This document shows positions 44,662 to 52,838 of a stretch of DNA of 61,632 bases, in pieces. Source of the stretch: JAVVEZ01 sp032250895 (lineage in GTDB: Bacteria > Pseudomonadota > Gammaproteobacteria > Pseudomonadales > Pseudohongiellaceae); assembly GCA_032250895.1 (NCBI GenBank), contig JAVVEZ010000008.1, positions 1-61,632 on the forward strand. Direction: 5' to 3'. The translations under genes were made by a program, and so were the position numbers. Under the pieces are notes generated by a model, which saw only the letters and a list, made by a program, of their open reading frames with translations, ran no database searches and had not been told where the DNA came from. The number at the start of each line of letters is the position of its first letter. Position 1 is the stretch's first letter.

Positions 44662-46168
44662 CTCTGCCATGCCCGCCCCCGACTCAAAGCCTGGACGTGC
44701 CTTGCTTGCCATGCTCGCCGGAGGACTGGCTCCGCTGTCGCTGAGCCCCCTGGATTTCTGGCCGGCAGCCATCCTCTCGATCATGGCCTTCATGGCACTG
44801 TTGCAGAATACCTCCCCCCGCCACGGCAGCTTCATCGGTTGGGCCTATGGTTGCGGCTTCTTTGGTGTGGGCGCTTCCTGGGTCTACGTCAGCATCCATG
44901 TCTATGGGGATGCCGGTCCCCTGCTGGCAGGCCTTCTGACCCTGCTCTTTGTCATGGGGCTGGCACTCTTCTTCAGTCTGCAGGCCTGGGTCCTGCAACA
45001 CTTTTTCAGTCAGACCACTTCTCTGTGGGTATTTCCAGCCGTGTGGGTGATTTTTGAAGGGTTCAGAGGCTGGGTGCTGACCGGCTTTCCCTGGCTCTAC
45101 CTGGGTTATGCCCATCTCGACACCCCGCTCGCCGGCTGGGCGCCGGTCTTCGGTGTCATGGGCATCTCCTTCGTGGTCGTGCTGAGCGCCGTCATTCTTT
45201 ACCGCCTGCTGTTGCTTTTCAATGCGTCCAGCAAAGCGCCATACGCACCCACCTTGATCGCATCAATCACCCTGCTTGCCGGTTTGTGGCTGGTGCCGCT
45301 ACTGTTGAACAGCATTGTCTGGGTGAAAGAAGTTCCGGAGAAGTCAAGCACTGTTGCGCTGGTGCAGGCCAATATCGCCCAGGAGATAAAATTCGATCGT
45401 GCCCATCTGCAGGCCGGTCTGGATCGCTATGCCGCCCTCAGTGCGCCACTGTGGGCCACGAACCAGATCGTGCTGTGGCCGGAAACGGCCATTCCCCTGC
45501 TGTACCAGCAGGCCGGTGAAATCCTGCAAAGCATGAGCCGGCAAGCCAACATTCATCACAGTGCACTGATCAGTGGCATCCTGTTCCGCGACGGACAGCT
45601 CATTCATAACAGCATCATCAGTATCGGCAAGGGCGAAAGCATTTATCACAAACAGAAACTGGTGCCCTTTGGCGAATATGTGCCGCTGGCGGGCATTGTG
45701 GAAAACCTCTTGCAGATCTTCGATCTGCCCATGTCATCCCTGAGTCCCGGCCCTGCCGGACAACCCTTGCTGAAGGTTGGCGAACTGGGGCTGGCACCCT
45801 TCATCTGTTACGAGGTGGTCTACCCGGATTTTGTCAGGAAGGCGGCGGCGACCTCCGATTTTCTGGTGACCATCAGCAATGACACCTGGTTCGGCAATTC
45901 CCTCGGCCCGCTCCAGCACTTGCAGATGGCCGCCATGCGCGCCCTGGAAAATGGCCGCTACCTGGTGCGCGCCACCAATAACGGTGTTTCCGCGATCATC
46001 GATGAAAAGGGACACATTCTGGCCCGCACCCCGCAATTTCAGGAAGCGGTGCTCAGCGCCCGGGTGAAAGTCTTTGCCGGCACCACCCCCTTCAGCCGCT
46101 GGGGCTCCACGCCGGTTCTGATATTCAGCTTTTTGATCCTGGTCTTCCAGCGCTTGCGACGCCTTTAA
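44654..46168 (+). CDS. lnt: Apolipoprotein N-acyltransferase
   Basis: Inner-membrane enzyme that adds the third acyl chain to lipoproteins. The 504-residue product has several N-terminal transmembrane helices and a periplasmic nitrilase-like domain. The catalytic triad is E277 (LWPETAIP), K335 (KQKLVPFGEYVP) and C385 (FICYEVVYP), near the E. coli positions. The start at ATG 44654 overlaps the ybeX stop; ATG 44669 is an alternative. It is needed for lipoproteins such as LptE and the MlaA-like protein in this window. Confidence 0.96.
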   Translation: MVDSAMPAPDSKPGRALLAMLAGGLAPLSLSPLDFWPAAILSIMAFMALLQNTSPRHGSFIGWAYGCGFFGVGASWVYVSIHVYGDAGPLLAGLLTLLFVMGLALFFSLQAWVLQHFFSQTTSLWVFPAVWVIFEGFRGWVLTGFPWLYLGYAHLDTPLAGWAPVFGVMGISFVVVLSAVILYRLLLLFNASSKAPYAPTLIASITLLAGLWLVPLLLNSIVWVKEVPEKSSTVALVQANIAQEIKFDRAHLQAGLDRYAALSAPLWATNQIVLWPETAIPLLYQQAGEILQSMSRQANIHHSALISGILFRDGQLIHNSIISIGKGESIYHKQKLVPFGEYVPLAGIVENLLQIFDLPMSSLSPGPAGQPLLKVGELGLAPFICYEVVYPDFVRKAAATSDFLVTISNDTWFGNSLGPLQHLQMAAMRALENGRYLVRATNNGVSAIIDEKGHILARTPQFQEAVLSARVKVFAGTTPFSRWGSTPVLIFSFLILVFQRLRRL

Positions 46169-46170
46169 AA

Positions 46171-46200
46171 TTGGCTGAACTGACTTATCCGTACTATATT
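46171..46200 (+). promoter_or_regulatory. Candidate promoter of the bacteriocin-like gene
   Basis: ttggct (46171-46176) and tatatt (46195-46200) are 18 bases apart. They lie just after lnt and about 100 bases upstream of the small gene at 46303. Confidence 0.4.
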
Positions 46201-46302
46201 GGCTCCAGGACTTTGAATAACTCGTCATCTCGGCTTACACTGGGCTGAGTAGGGTGCTTATTCAGAGACTCCTGGCTAATCACCCATTACAAGGAGGTTC
46301 AG

Positions 46303-46500
46303 ATGAGAGAATTAACTGAAAGTGAAGTTGGGGTTGTCGGTGCTGCTGTAAGCCAGGACACGGCGATCGGATCAAATCTAGCCATTGTTGGTGTCGGTGT
46401 CGGGATTATGGTTGCAGGCGCTACTGCACCAGCCTGGTTTCCAATCATGATGATTGCAACCAGTATCAGCATCACGGCTTCGTACATTTACAATTGCTAA
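46303..46500 (+). CDS. Bacteriocin/microcin-like precursor peptide
   Basis: A 65-residue product preceded by a near-perfect Shine-Dalgarno (aaggagg). The first 15 residues, MRELTESEVGVVGAA, align position by position with the colicin V (microcin V) leader: M1-R2, L4, E8, a hydrophobic residue at 9 and V12. The double-glycine cleavage site is G-A-A here. The rest is a Gly/Ala/Val/Ile-rich hydrophobic peptide of about 50 residues ending Y-N-C, typical of membrane-active class II bacteriocins. No secretion or processing gene is seen nearby. A small membrane protein with a chance leader-like start is the alternative. Confidence 0.6.
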   Translation: MRELTESEVGVVGAAVSQDTAIGSNLAIVGVGVGIMVAGATAPAWFPIMMIATSISITASYIYNC

Positions 46501-46522
46501 TATTTTCAATAGACCAGTTATC

Positions 46523-46546
46523 TGGGATGGAGAGTTCTCTATCCCA
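46523..46546 (+). terminator. Hairpin between the two small genes
   Basis: tgggatggaga and tctctatccca can pair over 11 positions with one G-U, followed by ttt. It separates the bacteriocin-like gene from the membrane-peptide gene. In bacteriocin operons such hairpins lower expression of the downstream immunity gene relative to the peptide gene. Confidence 0.5.
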
Positions 46547-46565
46547 TTTAACCTGGGTAAATATC

Positions 46566-46748
46566 ATGGCATGGAAGAAAACCAAAACCCCTTGGTCCTC
46601 TGCTGAAAACCATCTCTGGTATCAAGGACTCAGACCTGCCGCGTTGAGTCCTGTCAGAAAGACCGTGTCGATCCTGTTGCTGGTCGCAGCCGTGGCCTTA
46701 CCCATCATTTTGCTACTGGCAGCCGGAGATACCCTATGGCCTTACTGA
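46566..46748 (+). CDS. Small membrane peptide, candidate immunity protein
   Basis: A 60-residue product. It has a basic N-terminal half rich in Trp, Lys and Pro (MAWKKTKTPWSS), then one strong transmembrane helix (VSILLLVAAVALPIILLLAAG) and a short end TLWPY. It lies 65 bases after the bacteriocin-like gene with a hairpin between. Small membrane proteins in this position are typically immunity factors, so that role is inferred. The ribosome-binding site is weak. No homologue is recognised. Confidence 0.5.
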   Translation: MAWKKTKTPWSSAENHLWYQGLRPAALSPVRKTVSILLLVAAVALPIILLLAAGDTLWPY

Positions 46749-46813
46749 ATATCCCCTGGCTGAACCAGACTGACAAATAGCCAGTGGCAGACCACGTGCC
46801 TGTCTGACTCTTG

Positions 46814-47746
46814 CTATCTGTGCAGCAGATAGGCGATCACGCTGACCACCGGCACTGCCAGCAAGGACGAAAACACCAGCGCCGCCGCCACCTGGGTCTC
46901 GCAACTACGATAACGCTTGGAAAAAACATAGACGCTGATGCCCACCGGCATGGACGACAGCAGGACCGCCGTCGTTGCCCACAGACTGTCGATGTTGAAA
47001 ATCCTGAACATCAGAAACCACATCAACAAGGGCAGGATCACCAGTTTCAGGCACACCATGATCAGCGCAGGCACCACCTCGCCCCTGATCCGATACCGGG
47101 TCAGCGCAGCACCCACGGCAAACAGTGCAGCCGGTACCGCCGCACGGCTGAACAGGGAAAGCACTTCCAGCAAGGGCTGGTAAACGGGAATCCCCAGAAT
47201 ATTGATCAGCCCGCCGGCAAGCAGGCTGCCACTGATGGGATTGCGCAGCATGTCCTTCATGACCCTGCCGACATGCTTCAGAAGACTACTGCCGGACTGC
47301 TCACGACGTTCCGCCAACAGGGTGCCGAAGGCAAAGATCAGCATGTTGTGCACCGCGATGATGATGAACATCGGCACGAAGGCCTCCTGTCCCAGTAATT
47401 CCAGACAAATGGGAACGCCCAGCACCGTAACATTGGAATAGGCGCCAGCCATGCCAAAGACACTCTGGCCGAGCGCCTGGTAGCCATAAAGCAGCCTGCT
47501 GATCAACATGCCCAACAGATAAACCAGAAAAACCGCCAGGTAAAAGGCCAGCATGAAATACCAGTCCATGATCTCGGGCAGTCTGGCGGTGGCGGTGCCC
47601 AGAAACAACAGGCAGGGCACCAAAAAGGCAAAAGTAAATTTTTCCAGGCTGAGACTTTCTGCCTCGCTGATGACTTCCCGTCGTGTCATCACATAACCGA
47701 AAACCGAGATGGCAACGATGGGAAAAACGGCTTCGAATACTTCCAT
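46814..47746 (-). CDS. AEC (auxin efflux carrier) family transporter
   Basis: A 310-residue inner-membrane protein with about ten hydrophobic helices in two similar halves, matching the AEC/BART family. Typical features are SLEKFTFAFLVPCLLF, GAYSNVTVLGVPICLELLG and RNPISGSLLAGGL. Bacterial members export or import small organic acids; the substrate here is unknown. It points towards the bacteriocin-like pair but has no obvious functional link. Start ATG 47746. Confidence 0.9.
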   Translation of the reverse strand: MEVFEAVFPIVAISVFGYVMTRREVISEAESLSLEKFTFAFLVPCLLFLGTATARLPEIMDWYFMLAFYLAVFLVYLLGMLISRLLYGYQALGQSVFGMAGAYSNVTVLGVPICLELLGQEAFVPMFIIIAVHNMLIFAFGTLLAERREQSGSSLLKHVGRVMKDMLRNPISGSLLAGGLINILGIPVYQPLLEVLSLFSRAAVPAALFAVGAALTRYRIRGEVVPALIMVCLKLVILPLLMWFLMFRIFNIDSLWATTAVLLSSMPVGISVYVFSKRYRSCETQVAAALVFSSLLAVPVVSVIAYLLHR

Positions 47747-47852
47747 GACAGGTCCGAAAAACAGCAGACGGAAAAGTTGGATATTCTACCGCAGTGGAGA
47801 AATTCTGAATAACGCGGGTGGGCCTCTGCGAGTATGTGCAAACGGACCTGTC

Positions 47853-47877
47853 GGCCCCCATGCCGCACATGGGGGCC
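47853..47877. repeat. 10-bp perfect inverted repeat
   Basis: ggcccccatg and catgggggcc flank a ccgca loop, in the 143-bp gap between the AEC gene and the upstream minus-strand gene. There is no T-run on either side, so it is not a standard rho-independent terminator; it could be an operator or a read-through barrier. Confidence 0.6.
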
Positions 47878-47889
47878 CGGCGGTGTGGT

Positions 47890-48495
47890 TCAGGAATCTC
47901 CCTTGAGATAATAAGGTCTGCTGTCAGCAACCGTCGCGAACGTTGCGGCATTGGCAGTGTCCAGTTGCAACCTGCCGTCCGCAGCCGTCCCTATGTGGTC
48001 TGTGCTGTCAAGCGAGGTTTTGACAGTATATTGCTCACCCTCTGGCGCCAACTCCACCAGGGTAAAGGGGACAGCACTTTCATTCCGGGTCTGCCAGAGA
48101 CTGGGATTGCGGGTTTTCAGACCCGGGGTAAGCAGCAGGACCATTTTCTCATCGGCACTGTCCTGATAGGCATACTTGACGGTATAGCCGGTCGCGGCAC
48201 CGCTGAACAGATAGCCCAGTGTCTCCTGCTCTTCGAGAAGGTCTGCAAAGGTCTTCTGGTCATGGCTGCTCTGGTACTCGCTGAAGGCCTGTTCCACGGC
48301 TTTGGCCTGAGCCTCTTCTGACCAGCGCAGTATCGAAATTCTGATCTGGGACTTGTCCTCATATCTGGCATCCGGAGCCTTGCCCGCCAGCATGACCAGG
48401 GGCGCCGCCTGCGCCTTCAGAACCAGCACTGCGAACAGACCCGTCACCGCGAAACTCCAGGTGGTGAGTCGCAACAAAGAATGCATGATTTTCAT
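47890..48495 (-). CDS. Exported protein of unknown function
   Basis: A 201-residue product with a signal peptide (cleavage near AQA-A at residue 30). The remainder is a soluble domain without recognised motifs, with several Tyr-rich and acidic stretches (for example LEEQETLGYLFSG and VKYAYQDSADEKMVLLLTPG). The start is ATG 48495, with a strong aaggagg upstream, so it is well translated. It lies 57 bases after the DegQ-like protease on the same strand and may be co-transcribed, possibly as an envelope-stress partner (inference). Confidence 0.8.
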   Translation of the reverse strand: MKIMHSLLRLTTWSFAVTGLFAVLVLKAQAAPLVMLAGKAPDARYEDKSQIRISILRWSEEAQAKAVEQAFSEYQSSHDQKTFADLLEEQETLGYLFSGAATGYTVKYAYQDSADEKMVLLLTPGLKTRNPSLWQTRNESAVPFTLVELAPEGEQYTVKTSLDSTDHIGTAADGRLQLDTANAATFATVADSRPYYLKGDS

Positions 48496-48552
48496 GGCTA
48501 TTACCTCCTTCGGTCAGATGATTTTGAAATCTCTCAGGAAACCTTCAATTTT

Positions 48553-49923
48553 TTATCGCACAATCAGAAAAAGTGAGCGCTCGTCACGGAGAATATTCAA
48601 GGCCAGCGTACCCTGACTCTCCTTGAGAATGGCGGCCAGTTCACTGCGGTCTTTTACTGCCCGTCGATTAACAGACAGAATGATATCGCCTTCTCTCAAA
48701 CCATTGTTCCAGGCCCGACCACCCTGGGCAACAGCCGTCACCAGAACACCTGCCACCTTGCCGGCAGCCGGATGAGACGAGGGAATATTGCTGAATTCCG
48801 CACCCTGCAGTACAGCAGCCGAAGCTGTCTCGGATGCGGCCGACGCCAGCTGGGGCGCGCCGCCCGTTACCGCGTCCAACTCGAGTTCACGACCGTCTCT
48901 GAGCACGGTCAGATTGATCCTGGTGCCGGCTCGCATCAATGCTATACGATTTCGCAAATCGGAAGAGCCATCGACCCCGGCATGGTTCAGTTTGATAATG
49001 ACATCACCGGCTTCTATACCGGCTTTTTCTGCGGCAGAGTCTGGTGTCACACTTGAAACGACGGCACCATTATAAACCTTCAGATCCAAGGCCTTGACCA
49101 GATCGGGAGTCAAATCCTGCACCAGCACACCCAGCAGGCCACGACTCACTTCACCATACTCTATCAACTGATCAACCACTGCCTTGGCCATATTGACGGG
49201 CACCGCAAAACCAATGCCGACATTACCGCCGGCCGGGGCAATGATGGCCGTGTTGATGCCGATCAGTTCGCCGTTGTAGTCCACCAGGGCGCCGCCAGAA
49301 TTACCCGGGTTGATCGAGGCATCGGTCTGAATGAAATCCTCATAGTTCTCGGCATTGATCCCACTCCTGCCCAACGCGCTGACAATGCCCGAGGTCACCG
49401 TCTGTCCGATGCCGAAGGGATCACCGATGGCGACCACGAAGTCTCCCACTTTCAGGGTGTCGGAGTCAGAAAGCGTGATCGCCTGAAGATTGTCCGCGTC
49501 GATTTGGAGCAACGCGATATCGGTGCCGGCATCACTGCCAATCAGAGTGGCGGAAACTCTGCGCCTGTCCTTGAGGGTGACCTCGATGGAATCTGCATTT
49601 TCGATCACATGGTGATTGGTCAGAATATAACCCTTGTCTGCATCGATGATGACACCGGAACCCACGCTCTGAGTCTGACGCGATTCAGGTTGCTCGGGCA
49701 CACCGAAAAAGCGTCGGAAATTGGGGTCATTGAAAAGCGGATTCTGCGGGATATCAACTGTCCCGGTTACAGCGATATTGACCACTGCCGGTGTTACGTG
49801 TTCCAGCATCGCAGAGACACTGGGTCGGGGATCAACATCTGCCAGCACATTGTCTGCAAGTCCACCTAAAACCAGGAAAGCCGCCAACAGCACCCCAGGA
49901 AAACAACCGTGGGTCATCTTCAT
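48553..49923 (-). CDS. degQ: Do/DegQ-type periplasmic serine protease
   Basis: A 456-residue exported HtrA-family protease for envelope quality control. It has a signal peptide (ending NVLADVD). The catalytic triad is H105 (TNHHVI), D135 (AGTDIALL) and S209 (NPGNSGGAL). The canonical loop segments DPFGIGQTVTSGIVSALGRSG and IQTDASINPGNSGGAL are present. Two PDZ domains follow (YGEVSRGLLGVLVQ and GRAWNNGLREGDIILSVN). The start is ATG 49923, with ggag six bases upstream. DegP/MucD-like naming is equally possible. Confidence 0.93.
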   Translation of the reverse strand: MKMTHGCFPGVLLAAFLVLGGLADNVLADVDPRPSVSAMLEHVTPAVVNIAVTGTVDIPQNPLFNDPNFRRFFGVPEQPESRQTQSVGSGVIIDADKGYILTNHHVIENADSIEVTLKDRRRVSATLIGSDAGTDIALLQIDADNLQAITLSDSDTLKVGDFVVAIGDPFGIGQTVTSGIVSALGRSGINAENYEDFIQTDASINPGNSGGALVDYNGELIGINTAIIAPAGGNVGIGFAVPVNMAKAVVDQLIEYGEVSRGLLGVLVQDLTPDLVKALDLKVYNGAVVSSVTPDSAAEKAGIEAGDVIIKLNHAGVDGSSDLRNRIALMRAGTRINLTVLRDGRELELDAVTGGAPQLASAASETASAAVLQGAEFSNIPSSHPAAGKVAGVLVTAVAQGGRAWNNGLREGDIILSVNRRAVKDRSELAAILKESQGTLALNILRDERSLFLIVR

Positions 49924-50186
49924 ACTGAGCTCCATTAATATCTTTGTTGCTACTGAAAGTGAGTGCCATCCACAATCAGGGACAGCCTTGGCCTGTACAT
50001 GAAGGCTAAAATTCTTAATTCAAGACCTCAGGTAAAACCACAGAAAGTATGACAAGCAAATGAAGACTTAATTCATTTCTTCCATCGGGGGAAATGCCAT
50101 TCCCGGCACTCATCGCGCCTGAGAACATCCTGGGTAAGCCTGAAACCTTATCCAGGGCTTTCCCGGTAACTTGACAAACGGGCATT

Positions 50187-50666
50187 TCAGAGTTTTTCGA
50201 GAATTGCTTCCGCCGCGCTGACCACGATGCCTCCCGGGGGTTCGATGGCCAGATAACTCACCACCGAGTTTTCCACGATCATGGCCAGACGCTTGCAGCG
50301 CAGCCCCATGCCAAAGCCGCTGGCATCGAGGGCCACATCCATGGCTTTGGCGAATTCGGCATTGCCATCGGCCAGCATGATGATCTGTTCGGCATTCTGC
50401 GCCTTACCCCAGGCATCCATCACAAAGGCGTCATTGACGGAAAGGCAGACAATGCTGTCCACGCCCCTGGCCAGAATCTTGTCGGCATTCACCACATAAC
50501 CGGGCAGATGAGTCATCGAGCAGCCTGGTGTGAACGCCCCGGGAACGGCAAACAGGACCACCTTCTTATTGTTGAAAAGCTCTTCCGTCGTGATATTCTG
50601 CGGGCCGTCCTTGCCCATTACCTTCAAGGTACAGTGAGGGATTTTGTCGCCAACCTGAATCGTCAT
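50187..50666 (-). CDS. Peroxiredoxin, Prx5 type
   Basis: A 159-residue cytoplasmic thiol peroxidase that reduces H2O2 and alkyl hydroperoxides. The peroxidatic Cys is C49 in GAFTPGCSMTHLPGY, the signature of the Prx5/AhpE-like group. A second Cys, C124 (LRCKRL), may be the resolving residue. The start is ATG 50666 with aaggag. Three copies of a 9-bp repeat begin nine bases upstream and touch the Shine-Dalgarno. Confidence 0.92.
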   Translation of the reverse strand: MTIQVGDKIPHCTLKVMGKDGPQNITTEELFNNKKVVLFAVPGAFTPGCSMTHLPGYVVNADKILARGVDSIVCLSVNDAFVMDAWGKAQNAEQIIMLADGNAEFAKAMDVALDASGFGMGLRCKRLAMIVENSVVSYLAIEPPGGIVVSAAEAILEKL

Positions 50667-50674
50667 GGAACTCT

Positions 50675-50701
50675 CCTTGCATGCCTTGCATGCCTTGCAT
50701 G
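50675..50701. repeat. Three perfect tandem 9-bp units upstream of the peroxiredoxin gene
   Basis: ccttgcatg at 50675, 50684 and 50693. On the minus strand the first copy forms part of the aaggag Shine-Dalgarno. Copy-number change would move the promoter relative to the start codon. Confidence 0.92.
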
Positions 50702-50784
50702 ATGAACATTGTGATGATCGCGCTTCCCGGGGAAATGTCAGGCACCGTTGACGCTGTCTGAAAGATCAAAGCGTAGCAGACTCA

Positions 50785-51360
50785 CTAGCGTTTGACAGGC
50801 CTTTTTTGCAGTTTTCTTTGCAATGTGCGCCGGTGCATGCCCAGGCTTCTGGCGGTGGCAGAGATATTGCCGGCATTGCGTTCCAGAGTTTTCTGGATAT
50901 GTTCCCACTGCAAGCGTTGAATCGACAGCGGCCCATCGATGATTTCCCCGGAAACGTTTTTTTCCGCACCATCATCAAACAAGGCCAGAATCTGATCCGC
51001 GTCCACCGGTTTGCAGGCATAGTCAAAGGCCCCGAGCTTGACCGCCGCCACCGCCGTGCTGATGCTGGAATAACCAGTCAGAATCAACATGCGCATGTCA
51101 GGATTGATCGCCTGCAGCAGGGGCAGCAGATCGAGCCCTGATTCACGCCGGATCTTCAGATCGACGACTGCCCGCTCCGGTCTGTATTCACGCGCCAGGG
51201 CCAGGGCAGCGGCAATATCATTGGCAAGCAGGCTGATGTAACCACGCTTCGTCATGGCACGGCCCAGAATATCCGAAAATACCGGATCATCATCCACAAT
51301 CAGTATGCTTTCTGCCCTGCCCGTATGGGTCACCGGGGTCTCATTGCCCATGACAGGCAT
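50785..51360 (-). CDS. regA: RegA/PrrA/ActR-type response regulator
   Basis: A 191-residue DNA-binding response regulator. The receiver domain has the acidic pocket IVDDDP (21-26), phospho-acceptor D67 (VVDLKIRRESG) and ILTGYSS/CKPVD motifs. A Fis-type helix-turn-helix ends the protein (GNISATARSLGMHRRTLQRKL), characteristic of RegA/PrrA. It partners RegB, encoded just upstream. Redox control of respiration or of reductant-using pathways is the known family role. The start overlaps the regB stop by 20 bases. Confidence 0.93.
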   Translation of the reverse strand: MPVMGNETPVTHTGRAESILIVDDDPVFSDILGRAMTKRGYISLLANDIAAALALAREYRPERAVVDLKIRRESGLDLLPLLQAINPDMRMLILTGYSSISTAVAAVKLGAFDYACKPVDADQILALFDDGAEKNVSGEIIDGPLSIQRLQWEHIQKTLERNAGNISATARSLGMHRRTLQRKLQKRPVKR

Positions 51361-52663
51361 CCAGCGGAATTTTCACGCGTGTCACAGTCCCCTGCCCGGG
51401 ATGGGCATGAAGCTTTACCGTACCGCCCAGGCGGTTGATGCTGGCCTGGCTCAGCATCAGCCCGACACCCATGCCGTCAGGCTTGGTGCTCAACAAATTA
51501 TGACCCGGGCCGGCAGCGATCACAGGAGTGATGCCGCTGCCATAATCCCTAATTTCCAGTTCCCATTCCCGGGTATTCCAGTGCAATGTCAGATCAATGC
51601 CGTCGGGGCTGGCATCGGCCGCATTATCCAGCAGGTTGATGAGAGCCTGGCGCAGACTGGCATCGTCTTTCAACCAGGGAATGTCAGTCTCCTGGGACAC
51701 GGCAAGATTGATTTTCACTTCCGGGCGCAGCAATTGCCAACGGTCAAGCACGCTGTCCAGGAACAGCGGAAGAGAAAGTCGGGGAGCGGCCTGCGCCTGG
51801 CTGTAGTCGGCCTCTGATACCAGTTGCCGCAGAGAAGTCTTGCAGTGCCCTATTTGCTCACGCAGCAGGGCAAGATTCTTCTGCAGAGCCGGGTCATCGG
51901 CATATTCGTGCCGCATATCCTGCAACAGCACCGCCATGGTGCTCAGGGGGGTGCCCAACTCATGGGCAGTCCCGGCAGCCTGAATGGCAATGGCGACGAT
52001 CTGCTCATCCCGCAGACTGTCTTCCCGCAAGCGGGCCAGCAGGGCATCCTGACTGCGGATTTCAGTGGCCATTTTGACAACAAACCAGGTAATCAGCACG
52101 GTGCTGACCACAAAGTTGAACCACATGCCCAGCATGTGCAGGTTCCCCGTTGCGCCCACCATTGCCGCCATTCCATGATCCTGCCCGTGACCGAGAGGGC
52201 CGGGCAGTAGTTCCGGCAGCGGCTGGTAGATGAATAACAGCAAGGTATAGCAGGTGAGACTGCTGCCCGCGACAACCCAGGTATACGACCAGGGCAGAGC
52301 GGCGGCGGAAATAATGACCGGCACCAGCAGGTAAGAAACGAAGGGATTATTGGCGCCCCCACTCAAATACAGCAGCAGGGAGAGGCCGGCCACATCCAGC
52401 AACAGATGCCCCAGAAATTCAGACTCACTGACCAGCCAGCCCTTGTGCAGACGCCACGACACCGCAAGATTCAGCAATACGAAGAAGCTCAGAATGATAC
52501 TGATCAGCAAATACTGGAGTGCCAATTCGAGCACAAGCCAAGCATAAGCCAGGGCCAGCGCCTGGCAGCCAAAAACAATCCAGCGTATTTTCAGCAAACG
52601 GCGCAGATTTGACTGCAAGGCAGCCAGCGGAAAAAATCGTCTGTCTTTCAACACTAGTGTCAT
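51341..52663 (-). CDS. regB: RegB/PrrB/RoxS-type redox sensor kinase
   Basis: A 440-residue membrane histidine kinase with six N-terminal helices. The loop LSGGANNPFVSYLLVP corresponds to the quinone-binding stretch of RegB. The phospho-acceptor is H234 in AGTAHELGTPLSTM, followed by N- and G-boxes (NLLDNAADASPDG, GMGVGLMLSQASINRLGG). It signals ubiquinone redox state to RegA. The start is ATG 52663, an in-frame alternative being 52681. A 175-bp gap separates it from the decarboxylase gene upstream. Confidence 0.94.
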   Translation of the reverse strand: MTLVLKDRRFFPLAALQSNLRRLLKIRWIVFGCQALALAYAWLVLELALQYLLISIILSFFVLLNLAVSWRLHKGWLVSESEFLGHLLLDVAGLSLLLYLSGGANNPFVSYLLVPVIISAAALPWSYTWVVAGSSLTCYTLLLFIYQPLPELLPGPLGHGQDHGMAAMVGATGNLHMLGMWFNFVVSTVLITWFVVKMATEIRSQDALLARLREDSLRDEQIVAIAIQAAGTAHELGTPLSTMAVLLQDMRHEYADDPALQKNLALLREQIGHCKTSLRQLVSEADYSQAQAAPRLSLPLFLDSVLDRWQLLRPEVKINLAVSQETDIPWLKDDASLRQALINLLDNAADASPDGIDLTLHWNTREWELEIRDYGSGITPVIAAGPGHNLLSTKPDGMGVGLMLSQASINRLGGTVKLHAHPGQGTVTRVKIPLDACHGQ

Positions 52664-52838
52664 GACACCAGGCCCCGGCAAAAAAAGTCTAAGGACGCTC
52701 TGAACAAGCCTTCAACCACCGTTCCAGCCTGGATCGGGATGGCGAGTCATTCAGAGCTTCTTCATTATAGCCTGCGACTGTCTTCGGAGCCTGCGGCAAA
52801 ATGCCACAGCGGGATATCTTTTCTTTATCTGCCTGATA

